Assembly (NCBI RefSeq): GCF_015680405.1
Contig: NZ_JADLJS010000006.1
Location: forward strand, 62,001-126,000
Source of the DNA: Pseudomonas pudica
GTDB taxonomy: Bacteria > Pseudomonadota > Gammaproteobacteria > Pseudomonadales > Pseudomonadaceae
Length of the DNA: 64,000 nt
Direction of reading: 5' to 3'
Both the position numbers and the translations under genes were made by a program. Below are positions 50,813 to 59,651 of the stretch, piece by piece; within the stretch, counting starts at the first letter, position 1, and each line of letters opens with the position of its first letter. The notes under the pieces were generated by a model. That model made no database searches. It saw nothing but the letters and a program-made list of their open reading frames with translations, and had not been told where the DNA came from.

Positions 50813-51700
50813 TCAACCTGCTTCGAAAAACTTCCGCGCCATCGCCACGAATGCCCCCAGCACCGGGTTGGGGTTATCCCGGCAGAACGCCAGGAAAATC
50901 TCCGCCTGCTGCTCCATCCCCACCAACGGCCTGAATACCACCTGCTCCAGGCGCAATGCCTGCGCCGAGGCCGGCACCACTGCGCAGCCCAGCCCCACAT
51001 TGACCAGCCCCAGTATCGAGTGAGTCTGCCCCAGTTGGTGCAGGTACCGTGGTTGCACCTCATGCCGGGCAAACAGGTTGGCGATGCGGTCATGGAAATA
51101 GCGCCCTTCGTTGGCGCTGTACATCACGAATGGTTGATCATCGAAATCGCTCGGCCTGAGCCGCTCACGTGCCGCCAGCGCATGCACGGCGGGCAGGGCG
51201 GCGATGAAGGGTTCGCGGTGGATCGGCAGGTACTCCACGCGCGCGCTGGGCAGCACCTGGCGCACCAGCCCAACATCGATCAACCCTGCCTCCAGGTCAT
51301 GCACCTGGGTGCTGGAGACGCGTTCGCTGAGCACCAGTTCGATGTCCGGCAGCGTCTGCCCGGCATGCACCAGCAAGCGCGGGATCATGCTGTAGGCACC
51401 CACTGCGGTGAAGCCCAAGGTCAACCGGCCCGCTTCGCCATGAGCAATGCGCCGCGCCGACTGGCTGGCCGACTCGGCGATCTGCAGGATGCGACGGGCG
51501 TCTTCGAGAAAGCTCTGGCCCGCCAGGGTCAGCCGCGCCTGGCGGTTGTTACGCTCGAGCAGCAGCACGCCCAAGGTGTGTTCCAGCAGCTGGATCTGCC
51601 GGCTCAAGGGCGGTTGGGTCATGTGCAGGCGGGTGGCGGCACGGCCGAAATGCAGCTCTTCGGCCACGGCTACGAAACAGCGCAGCTGATGCAGCTCCAT
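50813..51700 (-). CDS. LysR family regulator
   Basis: 295 aa. HTH at residues 1-60 (LRCFVAVAEELHFGRAATRLHMTQPPLSRQIQLLE) and an inducer-binding domain beginning LTLGFTAVGAYSMIP. Similar to the CatR/BenM-like group in its first 60 residues. Divergent from a 2-hydroxyacid dehydrogenase/MFS pair, with a T-N11-A dyad just upstream of its own start, so it probably controls that pair. Confidence 0.9.
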   Translation of the reverse strand: MELHQLRCFVAVAEELHFGRAATRLHMTQPPLSRQIQLLEHTLGVLLLERNNRQARLTLAGQSFLEDARRILQIAESASQSARRIAHGEAGRLTLGFTAVGAYSMIPRLLVHAGQTLPDIELVLSERVSSTQVHDLEAGLIDVGLVRQVLPSARVEYLPIHREPFIAALPAVHALAARERLRPSDFDDQPFVMYSANEGRYFHDRIANLFARHEVQPRYLHQLGQTHSILGLVNVGLGCAVVPASAQALRLEQVVFRPLVGMEQQAEIFLAFCRDNPNPVLGAFVAMARKFFEAG

Positions 51701-51701
51701 G

Positions 51702-51716
51702 ATTCAATTCCTGAAT
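51702..51716. promoter_or_regulatory. LysR-type T-N11-A dyad
   Basis: ATTCA-attcc-TGAAT is a perfect 5-bp inverted repeat with T-N11-A geometry (T51703, A51715), 2 bases upstream of the LysR start codon. Confidence 0.45.
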
Positions 51717-51799
51717 TATTCGATCCAGTATCTATATTAGACCTGTATCAAATGCCGGCCTAGCATCGAGTCATGTCTTCGAACTGCCGGATGCGCACC

Positions 51800-52741
51800 A
51801 TGAACGAGAACCCCATCGAAGTGCTGTTGACCCAGCCAGTACCAGAGGCCATCGATGCCCGGCTGGTCAACGCTTATCGGATACATCGCCTGTATCAGCA
51901 TTCCAACCCGCAACAGTTGCTCGACGAAGCCGGCCCGCGCATTCGTGGGGTGGTTACAGGCGGTGCCAAGGGCCTGTCCAATGAGCTGATGGAGCAACTG
52001 CCCGCGCTCGAGATCATCGCCATCAGCGGCATTGGCACCGATGCCGTGGACCTGCGCCATGCGGCCAGCCGCGGCATCCATGTCACCACCACGCCGGGCG
52101 TGCTCACCGCCGATGTGGCCGACCTGGCCATGGGCTTGATCATCAGCACCTTGCGCCGCCTGGGCGAGGGTGAGCGGCTGGTGCGTGATGGCCTGTGGGG
52201 CAAGGTAGACCTGCCATTGGCGCGCAAGGTCAGCGGTATAGAACTGGGCATCGTCGGGCTTGGCGAGGTGGGCAAGGCTATCGCTCGCCGTGCCGCTGCA
52301 TTCGACATGCGTATTGCCTACAACGGGCGGCGCGAGCAACCAGAAACCGGCTACCGCTTTGAAGCCGATCTGGTCGAACTGGCGCGTTCGGTGGATGTGC
52401 TGGTGGTTGCAGCTGCCGCCGATGGCGGCGAGGTGCTGGTGACGGCCGAGGTGCTCGATGCACTGGGGCCGGAGGGGTACCTGGTCAATGTAGCGCGCGG
52501 CAAGTTGGTCGATGAAGAGGCGCTGGTCGAGGCGTTGCGGGAGCAGCGCATTGCCGGGGCCGGGCTGGATGTTTTCGTCCACGAGCCGCATGTGCCGCCG
52601 GCGCTGCGTGACCTGAACCAGGTCGTTCTGCAGCCACATCGAGGCAGCGCCACGCTGCAAACCCGGCTGGAAATGGGGCAGATGGTTTTATCGAATCTCG
52701 CTGCTTGCTTCCGTGGCGAGGTTCCCCCGAATTGCGTGTAG
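51800..52741 (+). CDS. D-isomer 2-hydroxyacid dehydrogenase (glyoxylate/hydroxypyruvate reductase type)
   Basis: 313 aa. NAD(P)-binding GIVGLGEVGKAIARRAAAF and catalytic Arg in NVARGKLVDE, Glu in DVFVHEPHVP, His in LQPHRGSAT. Fits the glyoxylate/hydroxypyruvate or 2-ketogluconate reductase group. Start uncertain: ATG codons at 51773, 51791 and 51800 are all in frame and none has a strong ribosome site; the last best matches family length. Followed by a MFS gene. Confidence 0.86.
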   Translation: MNENPIEVLLTQPVPEAIDARLVNAYRIHRLYQHSNPQQLLDEAGPRIRGVVTGGAKGLSNELMEQLPALEIIAISGIGTDAVDLRHAASRGIHVTTTPGVLTADVADLAMGLIISTLRRLGEGERLVRDGLWGKVDLPLARKVSGIELGIVGLGEVGKAIARRAAAFDMRIAYNGRREQPETGYRFEADLVELARSVDVLVVAAAADGGEVLVTAEVLDALGPEGYLVNVARGKLVDEEALVEALREQRIAGAGLDVFVHEPHVPPALRDLNQVVLQPHRGSATLQTRLEMGQMVLSNLAACFRGEVPPNCV

Positions 52742-52838
52742 GCCCCATCGCCAGCAAGCCGGCTCCCACAGGAACAGCGCATGCCCTGAACACTGCACTG
52801 ACCCTGTGGAAGCAGCTTTAGCCGCGAAGAGGCCAGCA
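52741..52838. repeat. Degenerate REP pair
   Basis: Unit CCCATCGCCAGCAAGCCGGCT pairs with a diverged partner GGAAGCAGCTTTAGCCGCG; the second copy belongs to another REP class, so this pair looks scrambled. Confidence 0.65.
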
Positions 52839-52916
52839 CAGGCAACAGAAGGCCCCAAAGGCCACACCTTCTCCGCACAAGAACAATCGCTTCCACCGAG
52901 AAGCAAGAGGGTCCAT

Positions 52917-54260
52917 ATGAACAGCAAATCCGCCGTCGCCGCACCGCAGGCCGTGGCCGGGATCGGTCGCCATCGCTTCCTGGTCCTGGCACTGATCTTC
53001 GTCATCACCGTCATCAACTACGCCGACCGCGCCACCCTGTCGATTACCGGTACCGAGGTGCTCAAGGACCTCGGCCTGGACCCGGTCATGCTGGGCATGA
53101 TCTTCTCTGCTTTCGCCTGGGCCTACGCCCTGGGTCAGGTGCCTGGCGGCTGGTTGCTCGACCGCTTCGGCGCCCGCCGGGTCTACGGCATCAGCCTGAT
53201 CCTCTGGTCGCTGTTCACCCTGCTGCAAGGGACCGTGGGCTGGATGGGCCTGGCTGGTGTGTCCGCCGCCGTGGCGCTGTTCTCCATGCGGTTCATGCTG
53301 GGCCTGGTGGAGTCGCCGGCCTTCCCGGCCAACTCGCGCATCGTCAGTTGCTGGTTTCCCACCCGCGAGCGCGGCACCGCCTCGGCACTGTTCAATTCGG
53401 CGCAGTACATGGCTGTGGTGGTGTTCGCACCGTTGATGGCGTGGATGACCCATGCGCTGAGCTGGGAGCAGGTGTTCATCTGGATGGGCGTGCTGGGGCT
53501 GGCGCTGAGCGTGGTGTGGTTCCGCTTGTACCACGAGCCGCACAGTGCGCCAGGGCTGAGCCCCGAAGAGCTGGACTACATGCGTGAAGGCGGCGCCCTG
53601 GTCGACCTGGAAAAGGAACGCAAGACTGCCAAGAGCAAACCGACCCGGGCCGAGCTTGCGCAACTGTTCACCAGCCGTAACCTGTGGGCGGTGTACCTGG
53701 GCCAGTACTGCATTACCGCGCTCACCTACTTCTTCATCACCTGGTTCCCGATCTATCTGATCAAGGGCCGTGGCATGACCATCATGGAGGCCGGCTGGGT
53801 GGCCGCGTTGCCGGCAATCTGCGGTTTTACCGGTGGCATTCTCGGTGGCTTCGTGTCCGACTGGCTGATCCGCCGTGGGGTGCACCCGTCCAAGGCCCGC
53901 AAGACCCCGTTCATCATCGGCATGGGGCTGTCCACCAGCCTGGTGCTGGCCAACTATGTGGACGGCAATGCCGCGGTGATCGCCCTGATGACCCTGGCGT
54001 TCTTCGGCAAGGGCCTGGCGGCGGTGGGCTGGGCGGTGTTGTCGGATGTGGCACCGAAGAAGATGGTTGGCCTGTGCGGTGGCGTGTTCAACGGCATCGG
54101 CAACATCGCCGGTATCGTCACCCCGTTGGTGATCGGTTATGTGGTGGCCAGCACCGGCTCCTTTCACAACGCACTCTGGTTCGTGGCCGCCCATGGCGTG
54201 CTGGGGATCCTCGCTTACCTGTTGCTGGCCCGACGCTTCGAGCGTACCGGGCAGGCGTAG
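52917..54260 (+). CDS. MFS transporter, GudP/ACS-like
   Basis: 447 aa with twelve predicted helices. INYADRATLSITG and GWLLDRFGARRVYG match GudP/GarP-type hexarate and related sugar-acid carriers; the helix-4/5 segment ESPAFPANSRIVSCWFPTRERG is also typical. Its enzyme partner upstream is a 2-hydroxyacid dehydrogenase, so a hydroxy-acid substrate is possible. ATG in TCCATATGAACAGC; a longer reading begins in the preceding gene. Followed by a terminator. Confidence 0.87.
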   Translation: MNSKSAVAAPQAVAGIGRHRFLVLALIFVITVINYADRATLSITGTEVLKDLGLDPVMLGMIFSAFAWAYALGQVPGGWLLDRFGARRVYGISLILWSLFTLLQGTVGWMGLAGVSAAVALFSMRFMLGLVESPAFPANSRIVSCWFPTRERGTASALFNSAQYMAVVVFAPLMAWMTHALSWEQVFIWMGVLGLALSVVWFRLYHEPHSAPGLSPEELDYMREGGALVDLEKERKTAKSKPTRAELAQLFTSRNLWAVYLGQYCITALTYFFITWFPIYLIKGRGMTIMEAGWVAALPAICGFTGGILGGFVSDWLIRRGVHPSKARKTPFIIGMGLSTSLVLANYVDGNAAVIALMTLAFFGKGLAAVGWAVLSDVAPKKMVGLCGGVFNGIGNIAGIVTPLVIGYVVASTGSFHNALWFVAAHGVLGILAYLLLARRFERTGQA

Positions 54261-54280
54261 GCAGACGCCTGGCAACAGAG

Positions 54281-54304
54281 GCCCCGGGAGACCGGGGCTT
54301 TTTT
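54281..54304 (+). terminator. Intrinsic terminator after second MFS gene
   Basis: Perfect 7-bp stem GCCCCGG / CCGGGGC with GAGA loop and TTTTTT. The remaining 330 bases to the next gene hold no gene that I can see, only its promoter region. Confidence 0.9.
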
Positions 54305-54643
54305 GTGGCTGGCAGAAAGGGCCAGTACAGCCACAAACACACCCAAATGAAAAACAAAAGCTCCAGACGGCCTGGTGACGCGATAGGGCAAGCCATTCAC
54401 GACATCTGGCGTTCATGGAAATGCCCTGTCGTGATCGAACAGTTCCGGGGCGTTCTCGTGTAATTTCCCACAGCCCTGCGGGGCTTAAATGAAGCCCGAC
54501 CTGCACTGACACGTTGCTCTGTGACGCGTGCCAAATATCAACAACAGAGCGCGAGTAACGTGTCGACTTATTGATTTCAAAGGAGATATTTTCGCCTACA
54601 CCTGCCCGTCCATCCTTGTGTCAGCAAAAAGAGAACAACATCA

Positions 54644-56035
54644 ATGAACACCGTGGGATCTGATGGCAACCTTGCACAAGGTTTCAAGCCACGTCATGTA
54701 ACGATGCTGTCCATCGCCGGCATCATCGGCGCCGGACTTTTCGTCGGCTCTGGCCACGCCATCGCGGCAGCCGGGCCAGCTACCATAATTTCCTATTTCG
54801 TGGCCGGGACCCTGGTGGTACTGGTCATGCGCATGCTCGGCGAAATGGCCGTGGCTCATCCGGACACCGGATCGTTTTCCACCTACGCCGAGCAGGCCAT
54901 CGGCCGCTGGGCCGGCTACACCATCGGCTGGCTGTACTGGTGGTTCTGGGTATTGGTCATCCCGATCGAAGCGCTGGCCGCCGGGCATGTGCTGAACGCC
55001 TGGTTTCCGCAGGTGGACAGCTGGATATTCGCCCTGGCTTCGGTGCTGCTGCTGGCTGGTACCAACCTGTTCAGCGTGGCCAAGTATGGTGAGTTCGAGT
55101 TCTGGTTCGCCATTCTGAAAGTCACGGCCATTCTCGGTTTCATCGGCCTGGGTTTCGCCGCACTGATGGGCTGGCTGCCCAACCGCGAGGTCAGCGGCCT
55201 TAGCGGCTTGATGGCCGAGCACGGCGGCTTCGCGCCGAAGGGCTGGTCGGCCGTGGTTGGTGCGTTCATCACCGTGATGTTCAGCTTCATCGGCACCGAA
55301 GCGGTTACCATCGCCGCGTCCGAATCCAGCGATCCGTCGCGCAACATCGCCAAGGCCACTCGCTCGGTGATCTGGCGCATCAGCACCTTCTACATCCTCT
55401 CGATCTTCGTGATCATTTCGGTGGTGCCATGGAACGACCCGCAGCTCGCGGTGGTGGGTTCCTACCAGCGTGCGCTGGAAATCATGAACATTCCCAACGC
55501 GGCCTTCATGGTCGACCTGGTGGTGCTGGTGGCAGTGACCAGTTGCATGAACTCTTCGATCTACATTGCCTCGCGGATGATGTACTCGCTGGCCAAGCGC
55601 GGTGACGCACCGGCCATGCTCAACAAGACCTCCAAGGTCGGTGTACCGCGCGCTGCGGTATTCGGCAGCACGCTGATCGGCGCGGCCATTGCCATCCTCA
55701 ACTACTTCGCGCCGAAGGGTGTATTCGAGTTCCTGCTGGCCAGCTCCGGCGCCATCGCCTTGCTGGTGTACATGGTCATCGCCATTTCGCAGCTGCGCAT
55801 GCGCCGCCGCCTGGAGCGGGAAAACACCGAGCTGAAGTTCCGCATGTGGCTGTTCCCATACCTCACCTGGGCGGTGATCCTGTTCATTGGCGGGGCGCTG
55901 GCAGTCATGATGTTCACGCCTGAACACCGGGCGGAGGTGACCTCTACGTTGGGCCTGGCGATAGTGATTTCCTTCCTGGGGATCGTGACCACGCGGGGCC
56001 ATGCGCAACCTGTGGGGGTGCGTTCGATGGGGTGA
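54644..56035 (+). CDS. gabP: Amino-acid permease, GabP-like (APC superfamily)
   Basis: 463 aa, twelve membrane helices. SIAGIIGAGLFVGSGHAI is the signature of APC amino-acid permeases, and VMFSFIGTEAVTIAASES the second. The sequence is closer to GabP/AnsP than to aromatic permeases, but GABA as substrate is inferred. Ribosome site is weak (AGAGAACAACATCA). Confidence 0.82.
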   Translation: MNTVGSDGNLAQGFKPRHVTMLSIAGIIGAGLFVGSGHAIAAAGPATIISYFVAGTLVVLVMRMLGEMAVAHPDTGSFSTYAEQAIGRWAGYTIGWLYWWFWVLVIPIEALAAGHVLNAWFPQVDSWIFALASVLLLAGTNLFSVAKYGEFEFWFAILKVTAILGFIGLGFAALMGWLPNREVSGLSGLMAEHGGFAPKGWSAVVGAFITVMFSFIGTEAVTIAASESSDPSRNIAKATRSVIWRISTFYILSIFVIISVVPWNDPQLAVVGSYQRALEIMNIPNAAFMVDLVVLVAVTSCMNSSIYIASRMMYSLAKRGDAPAMLNKTSKVGVPRAAVFGSTLIGAAIAILNYFAPKGVFEFLLASSGAIALLVYMVIAISQLRMRRRLERENTELKFRMWLFPYLTWAVILFIGGALAVMMFTPEHRAEVTSTLGLAIVISFLGIVTTRGHAQPVGVRSMG

Positions 56036-56057
56036 TTCAGTTCACCTGGCGGTAGGG

Positions 56058-56093
56058 CAAAGGGCACCAGTGGATAGGTGCCCTTTGTTTTTT
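56058..56093 (+). terminator. Intrinsic terminator after permease
   Basis: 11-bp perfect stem CAAAGGGCACC / GGTGCCCTTTG, 8-nt loop, then TTTTTT; it touches the 3' end of the convergent LysR gene. Confidence 0.92.
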
Positions 56094-56956
56094 CAGCTCT
56101 TCATCATATCGATGTATCTGATTGCCGCTGGCGCCTTCTCGAAACGTCGATGAATAAGGCTAAGCCACGAGCTGGCCTGGCAGTCGACAATACGCCGGTA
56201 GTTCACCTGCGGCAGGCTGACGCGCTGGACCACCGATTCTGGCACCACTGCGATGCCCTGGCCGAGTGATACCAAGGTGATCACCGCCACCAGGCTGCCC
56301 GGCTGGGGGCCGAGCCTCGGGACGAAACCACCTTGTGCTGCCACTTCCAGCGTGCCGGAGATCTGTTCGGGCAGGATGAAGGTTTCGTTGGCCAGGCGCG
56401 AGGCCGGGATCTGCGGTACTTCATTTATTCGCGAGTTGGCGGGCAGGGCGAGGACGAAACCTTCCTGGTGCAAGGCGATGGCTTCGAGTTCCTCGGGTAG
56501 CTCCATCGGCGAGCGCACATAGGCAAGGTCGAGCAAGCCGTCGCGGACCATGCCGGGCAGTTCGGCCATGGGCAGTTCGCGAATGTTCATGCGCACTGCG
56601 GGGCAGGTTTCGCTGTAGCGGCTGACTTGCTGCTGAAGCATGCCCGAATACGCGGCCGAAGCCACATAGCCCAGCTCTATGCGCCCGCTTTCCCCTCGGG
56701 CTGCCCGTTGCGCACCCAGTTGCGCGGCGTCGAACTGGCGCACTGCATGTTCGGCCTCGACCAACAGCGCCTGGCCCGCAGCGGTGAGGTTGACCTCGCG
56801 CTGGTTGCGCTCGAACAGGCGCACGCCCAGCTCGCGCTCCATGTCCTGGATCTGCCGGCTGAGGGTGGGCGGGGCGATACCCAGCTGTTCGGCGGCACGG
56901 GTGAAGTGACCGTGGCGGGCGACGCAGAGGAAGTAGCGGAAATGGCGGATTTCCAT
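56093..56956 (-). CDS. LysR family regulator of a drug-exporter gene
   Basis: 287 aa. HTH (FRYFLCVARHGHFTRAAEQLGIAPPTLSRQIQDMERELGVRLFERN) and effector domain (IELGYVASAAYSG, ALPANSRIN). Divergent from a DHA2-type MFS exporter, 183 bases apart, an arrangement typical of LysR-regulated efflux. Start MEIRHFRY is the family start; an upstream start adds 15 residues without similarity. Confidence 0.9.
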   Translation of the reverse strand: MEIRHFRYFLCVARHGHFTRAAEQLGIAPPTLSRQIQDMERELGVRLFERNQREVNLTAAGQALLVEAEHAVRQFDAAQLGAQRAARGESGRIELGYVASAAYSGMLQQQVSRYSETCPAVRMNIRELPMAELPGMVRDGLLDLAYVRSPMELPEELEAIALHQEGFVLALPANSRINEVPQIPASRLANETFILPEQISGTLEVAAQGGFVPRLGPQPGSLVAVITLVSLGQGIAVVPESVVQRVSLPQVNYRRIVDCQASSWLSLIHRRFEKAPAAIRYIDMMKS

Positions 56957-56961
56957 GGGTG

Positions 56962-56976
56962 TTACCTGCAGGGTAA
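56962..56976. promoter_or_regulatory. LysR-type dyad
   Basis: TTACC-TGCAG-GGTAA is a perfect inverted repeat (T-N11-A between T56963 and A56975), 5 bases upstream of the LysR start codon, suggesting autoregulation. Confidence 0.45.
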
Positions 56977-57139
56977 TGACGCGGGCCGCCGAGGCTAACA
57001 AGCCTGGGGGCTGGCGGCGTTATGGTGAGGCCAACACTACAAGGCTGATGGCTTGGCGGCAAAGGCTGCCGGGGAATTGCAGGGGACCGCAAAGCGGTCC
57101 GGCATTTTGACCAACCAGCCCTGCATCCGGAGCCTCACC

Positions 57140-58678
57140 ATGCCCTCTGCGCGTTTCACTCTGCTTACCGCCTCCCTGGTCTGCGCCCTGATCATCCTCG
57201 ACACCAACATCGTCGCGGTCAGCCTGCCCAGCATCGCCCGTGACCTGTCCGGCTCGTTTGCCGATATCGAATGGGTGGTCAGCGCCTACCTGCTGGCCTT
57301 TGCCGCCTGCCTGCTGCCCGCTGGCAGCCTGGCCGACCGCTTTGGCCGCCGCCGCATGCTGCTGCTCGGCCTGGCCCTGTTCGGCATCGCCTCGCTGGCC
57401 TGCGGCGCGGCGCCCACCTTGCTGTTCCTCGACCTGGCCAGGGCAACCAAGGGCGTTGGCGCAGCGCTGCTGCTGACCTCGGCCCTGGCCGCGATCGGCC
57501 ACCGCTTCCATCAACCCCAGGAACGCATGCGCGCCTGGGCCTTCTGGGGCGCCTGCATGGGCGCCACCATTACCTTTGCGCCGCTGCTGGGCGGTGTGAT
57601 CGCCAGCACCCTTGGCTGGCGCTGGATCTTCTACATCAACCTGCCGTTGGTGGCAGTGCTTGCAGTGATGGTGCTGCGCAGTGTCGAAGAGTCCCGTGAC
57701 AGCGCTGCGGCCCGGCTCGACCCATGGGGCAGCCTGACTTTCGCCGGCAGCCTGGGTTACCTGATCTGGGCAATGATCGATGCCAGCCAGGTGGGCTGGG
57801 GCAGTGCGCAAACGTTGGGTCGGCTGGTGATCAGCGCTTTCCTGTTTGGCCTGTTCGTCATGGTCGAGCGCAGTCAGCAACGGCCGATGATGGACCTGCG
57901 GCTGATGCGCAGCGGCCGCTTCGTTGGTGCCTTGCTGGGTATGTTCGCCTACGCTGCCTGCGCCCAGGTGATGATGACCCTGCTGCCGCTGTACTTGCAG
58001 AACGGCCTGCAGCTGTCGGCCCTGGCCGCAGGGGCGGGCATGTTGCCGTTTGCCGTGGCCATGCTGCTGGCGCCACGCCTGGGCATGCGCCTGGCTGCAC
58101 ACTTGAGCCCGGCGCAGGTGTTCGCACTTGGGCTGGTATTGGTCGGGGCGGGTAACCTGCTGTGTGCCTGGGCCACGCAGCAGGGCGGTTACGGTGCATT
58201 CGCCCTCGCCAGCCTGGTGCTGGGTGCGGGCGCCGGGCTGCTGAATGGCGATACGCAGAAGAACATCATGGCTTGCGTACCGCGTGAGCGTACCGGCATG
58301 GCTTCGGGGTTGAGTACAACCACGCGGTTCGGGGCGATCGTGCTGGCCATCGGTGGGCTGGGTGGTGTGCTGGCTGCACATAGTGGGCAGTTGCTGCATG
58401 AGGCCATGGCTGCCGTGGCGCCTGGGCAATCGGGCCAGGTTGCCGCAATGGCCACGCGGGTTGCCGCGGGTGATATGCAGGCGGCATTGGCGTTGCTTGA
58501 GCCCGGGTTGCGGGAAACGGTGGCACCCTTGGCCCGCCAGGCGTTCATCGGAGGCTTCGAAGCTGTGTTACTGGTCGCCGGTGTGGCGGCGCTGCTGTTT
58601 GCGCTGCTGGTCGGCGTGTTGCTGAGCCGGCCGCTGCCGGCCATGCCAGAGGTATTGCTGGGCGAGGGGCGATCATGA
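57140..58678 (+). CDS. DHA2 (EmrB/QacA-type) MFS drug exporter
   Basis: 512 aa, fourteen predicted helices. ALIILDTNIVAVSLPSIARDL contains the conserved acidic residue of helix 1; LADRFGRRRMLLLG and WRWIFYINLPLVAV are diagnostic DHA2 motifs. No membrane-fusion partner gene is adjacent, so it probably works alone in the inner membrane. The start MPSARFTLL lies 87 bases inside a longer open frame. It is the last chromosomal-type gene before the right-hand island. Confidence 0.88.
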   Translation: MPSARFTLLTASLVCALIILDTNIVAVSLPSIARDLSGSFADIEWVVSAYLLAFAACLLPAGSLADRFGRRRMLLLGLALFGIASLACGAAPTLLFLDLARATKGVGAALLLTSALAAIGHRFHQPQERMRAWAFWGACMGATITFAPLLGGVIASTLGWRWIFYINLPLVAVLAVMVLRSVEESRDSAAARLDPWGSLTFAGSLGYLIWAMIDASQVGWGSAQTLGRLVISAFLFGLFVMVERSQQRPMMDLRLMRSGRFVGALLGMFAYAACAQVMMTLLPLYLQNGLQLSALAAGAGMLPFAVAMLLAPRLGMRLAAHLSPAQVFALGLVLVGAGNLLCAWATQQGGYGAFALASLVLGAGAGLLNGDTQKNIMACVPRERTGMASGLSTTTRFGAIVLAIGGLGGVLAAHSGQLLHEAMAAVAPGQSGQVAAMATRVAAGDMQAALALLEPGLRETVAPLARQAFIGGFEAVLLVAGVAALLFALLVGVLLSRPLPAMPEVLLGEGRS

Positions 58679-58745
58679 AACGTGCGGCGGGGTACCACGG
58701 CACGGCAGCTGGGGGTATCAAGCCCCTCGCCGCGGCACTCGACAA

Positions 58746-58874
58746 TCAGTCATTCAATAGCCAGGGCTTCAGTTCCTTGAGATTGCTAACCACCAGTTGC
58801 TGCGCCTCGGGTAGTACGGCCAGGTTGCGGTGGTCGATCTGGTAGCGCTGCAACAGGAGGACAAAGTCGCTTGC
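58746..58874 (-). pseudogene. C-terminal fragment of an unrecognised gene (copy A)
   Basis: Reads FVLLLQRYQIDHRNLAVLPE ... VVSNLKELKPWLLND to a stop at 58746. No start codon or N-terminal part belongs to it; upstream on this strand lies the C4-like RNA. A related C-terminus occurs 540 bases away (copy B). Confidence 0.5.
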
Positions 58875-58887
58875 TGTCAAACAAGTG

Positions 58888-58964
58888 GTGGCAGCCGTGT
58901 ATGGGTTGACAGACCGGTGAAGACCAAACCGGCGCACACGAGGTGCCCCACACACAGCCGCCAT
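58888..58964 (-). ncRNA. C4-like antisense RNA (P4-type satellite phage)
   Basis: On the minus strand an 18-nt arm (58964-58947) pairs with a second arm (58905-58888): all pairs are Watson-Crick or G-U except one. They enclose two small hairpins, GCAC-CTCGT-GTGC and CCGGT-ACCGG. Length, three-stem layout and the recurring GGGGCACC..GUGCGCCGGU pattern are those of the C4 antisense RNA of P4-like prophages, which controls superinfection immunity and replication. The family assignment is from recalled pattern, not from a covariance search. Confidence 0.5.
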
Positions 58965-59006
58965 AGGCAAAACCGTGTGTATGGTCGTCATCAGCCTGTC
59001 AAAGCT

Positions 59007-59027
59007 GGTCGTTGATGAACAACGACC
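59007..59027. other. Perfect 8-bp hairpin in island flank
   Basis: GGTCGTTG-atgaa-CAACGACC is a perfect inverted repeat, 43 bases upstream (minus strand) of the C4-like fold. No U-run adjoins it, so it is more likely a protein or RNA-structure site than a terminator. Confidence 0.4.
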
Positions 59028-59153
59028 CACCGAGCCTAGAACGCTAAAAAACGACTGCAACGGAAAACAGGCGTTGGGAGTATCTTTGGGAAACGCCCTA
59101 CACGGAAGGGGTGAAATCTGATTTTGGGGCTCGCGCACCCCAAAACCCCAGGC

Positions 59154-59180
59154 ACAAAAAAAGACGCCCGAGGGCGTCTT
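59154..59180 (-). terminator. Intrinsic terminator beside tRNA-like end
   Basis: Read on the minus strand, AAGACGCCC / GGGCGTCTT forms a 9-bp stem (2-nt loop) followed by TTTTTTT. It lies directly after the tRNA-3'-end-like sequence, as terminators do after real tRNA genes. Confidence 0.8.
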
Positions 59181-59193
59181 CTTCTTTGGGATT

Positions 59194-59215
59194 TGGTGGG
59201 CCGGGGTAATTTGAA
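59194..59215 (-). other. tRNA 3'-end-like sequence, possible attachment site
   Basis: The minus strand reads TTCAAAT-TACC-CCGGCCCACCA: a T-loop-like TTCAAAT and an acceptor end with CCA. The 5' half of a tRNA is not present (upstream bases do not pair as a T-stem), so it looks like the 3' remnant that integrases leave at att sites. Confidence 0.4.
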
Positions 59216-59415
59216 ACCAGTCGGTATCTATATGTTCTAGCGAGTAAATAATTATTTGGCCAACTTGCTTGGAATACCAGTTGGAACGCTGCGTTGCCTG
59301 GATTCCGATGGACGGTGCTGTTAGAGCTACGCGCCATAAACGAATCGGCATCGAATCTATAAAAATGTCAGCCGCCTGGGGCGCCCTGGGCCTGGCTGAA
59401 CCAGTCGTTCATCCG

Positions 59416-59651
59416 CTAAGGGCGCAGTTCTTTGAGATTTTTGACCACGATCTGCTGGACTTCGGGGCTGGTTGCGAGGTTGGGAGGTTGCGTGGGTCGA
59501 TGTGGTAGCGCTGCAGCACGTATTTCATCAAGGCCTTGCGGCTTGGTACCACAAGCTGCCCATTCAGCATGCCAAAGTCGGCTTCGATGATCGCCATCTG
59601 CGGCTCGTTCAGACAGCATAGAGGTGGCGGACGCAAGGCTACCTCTTGCAC
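59416..59651 (-). pseudogene. Frameshifted unrecognised gene (copy B)
   Basis: Begins MQEVALRPPP, continues MAIIEADFGMLNGQLVVPS ... YVLQRYHIDPRN, then the reading frame must shift near NLATSP to complete the tail EVQQIVVKNLKELRP, which is homologous to the tail of copy A. One frameshift makes it non-functional unless the break is a sequencing error. Family not recognised. Confidence 0.5.

Noticed and set aside
52818..54512. 564-codon minus-strand open frame opposite the second MFS gene
   Set aside because: His/Arg/Gln-rich shadow of the MFS gene; no ribosome site or motif.
54305..54643. Possible small gene in the gap before the permease
   Set aside because: Frames are short, lack ribosome sites and read across A/T-rich promoter-like sequence; I see nothing else there.
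59190..59290. A complete tRNA gene upstream of the minus-strand terminator
   Set aside because: Only the 3' end resembles a tRNA; the T-stem does not pair and no anticodon or D-arm could be built.
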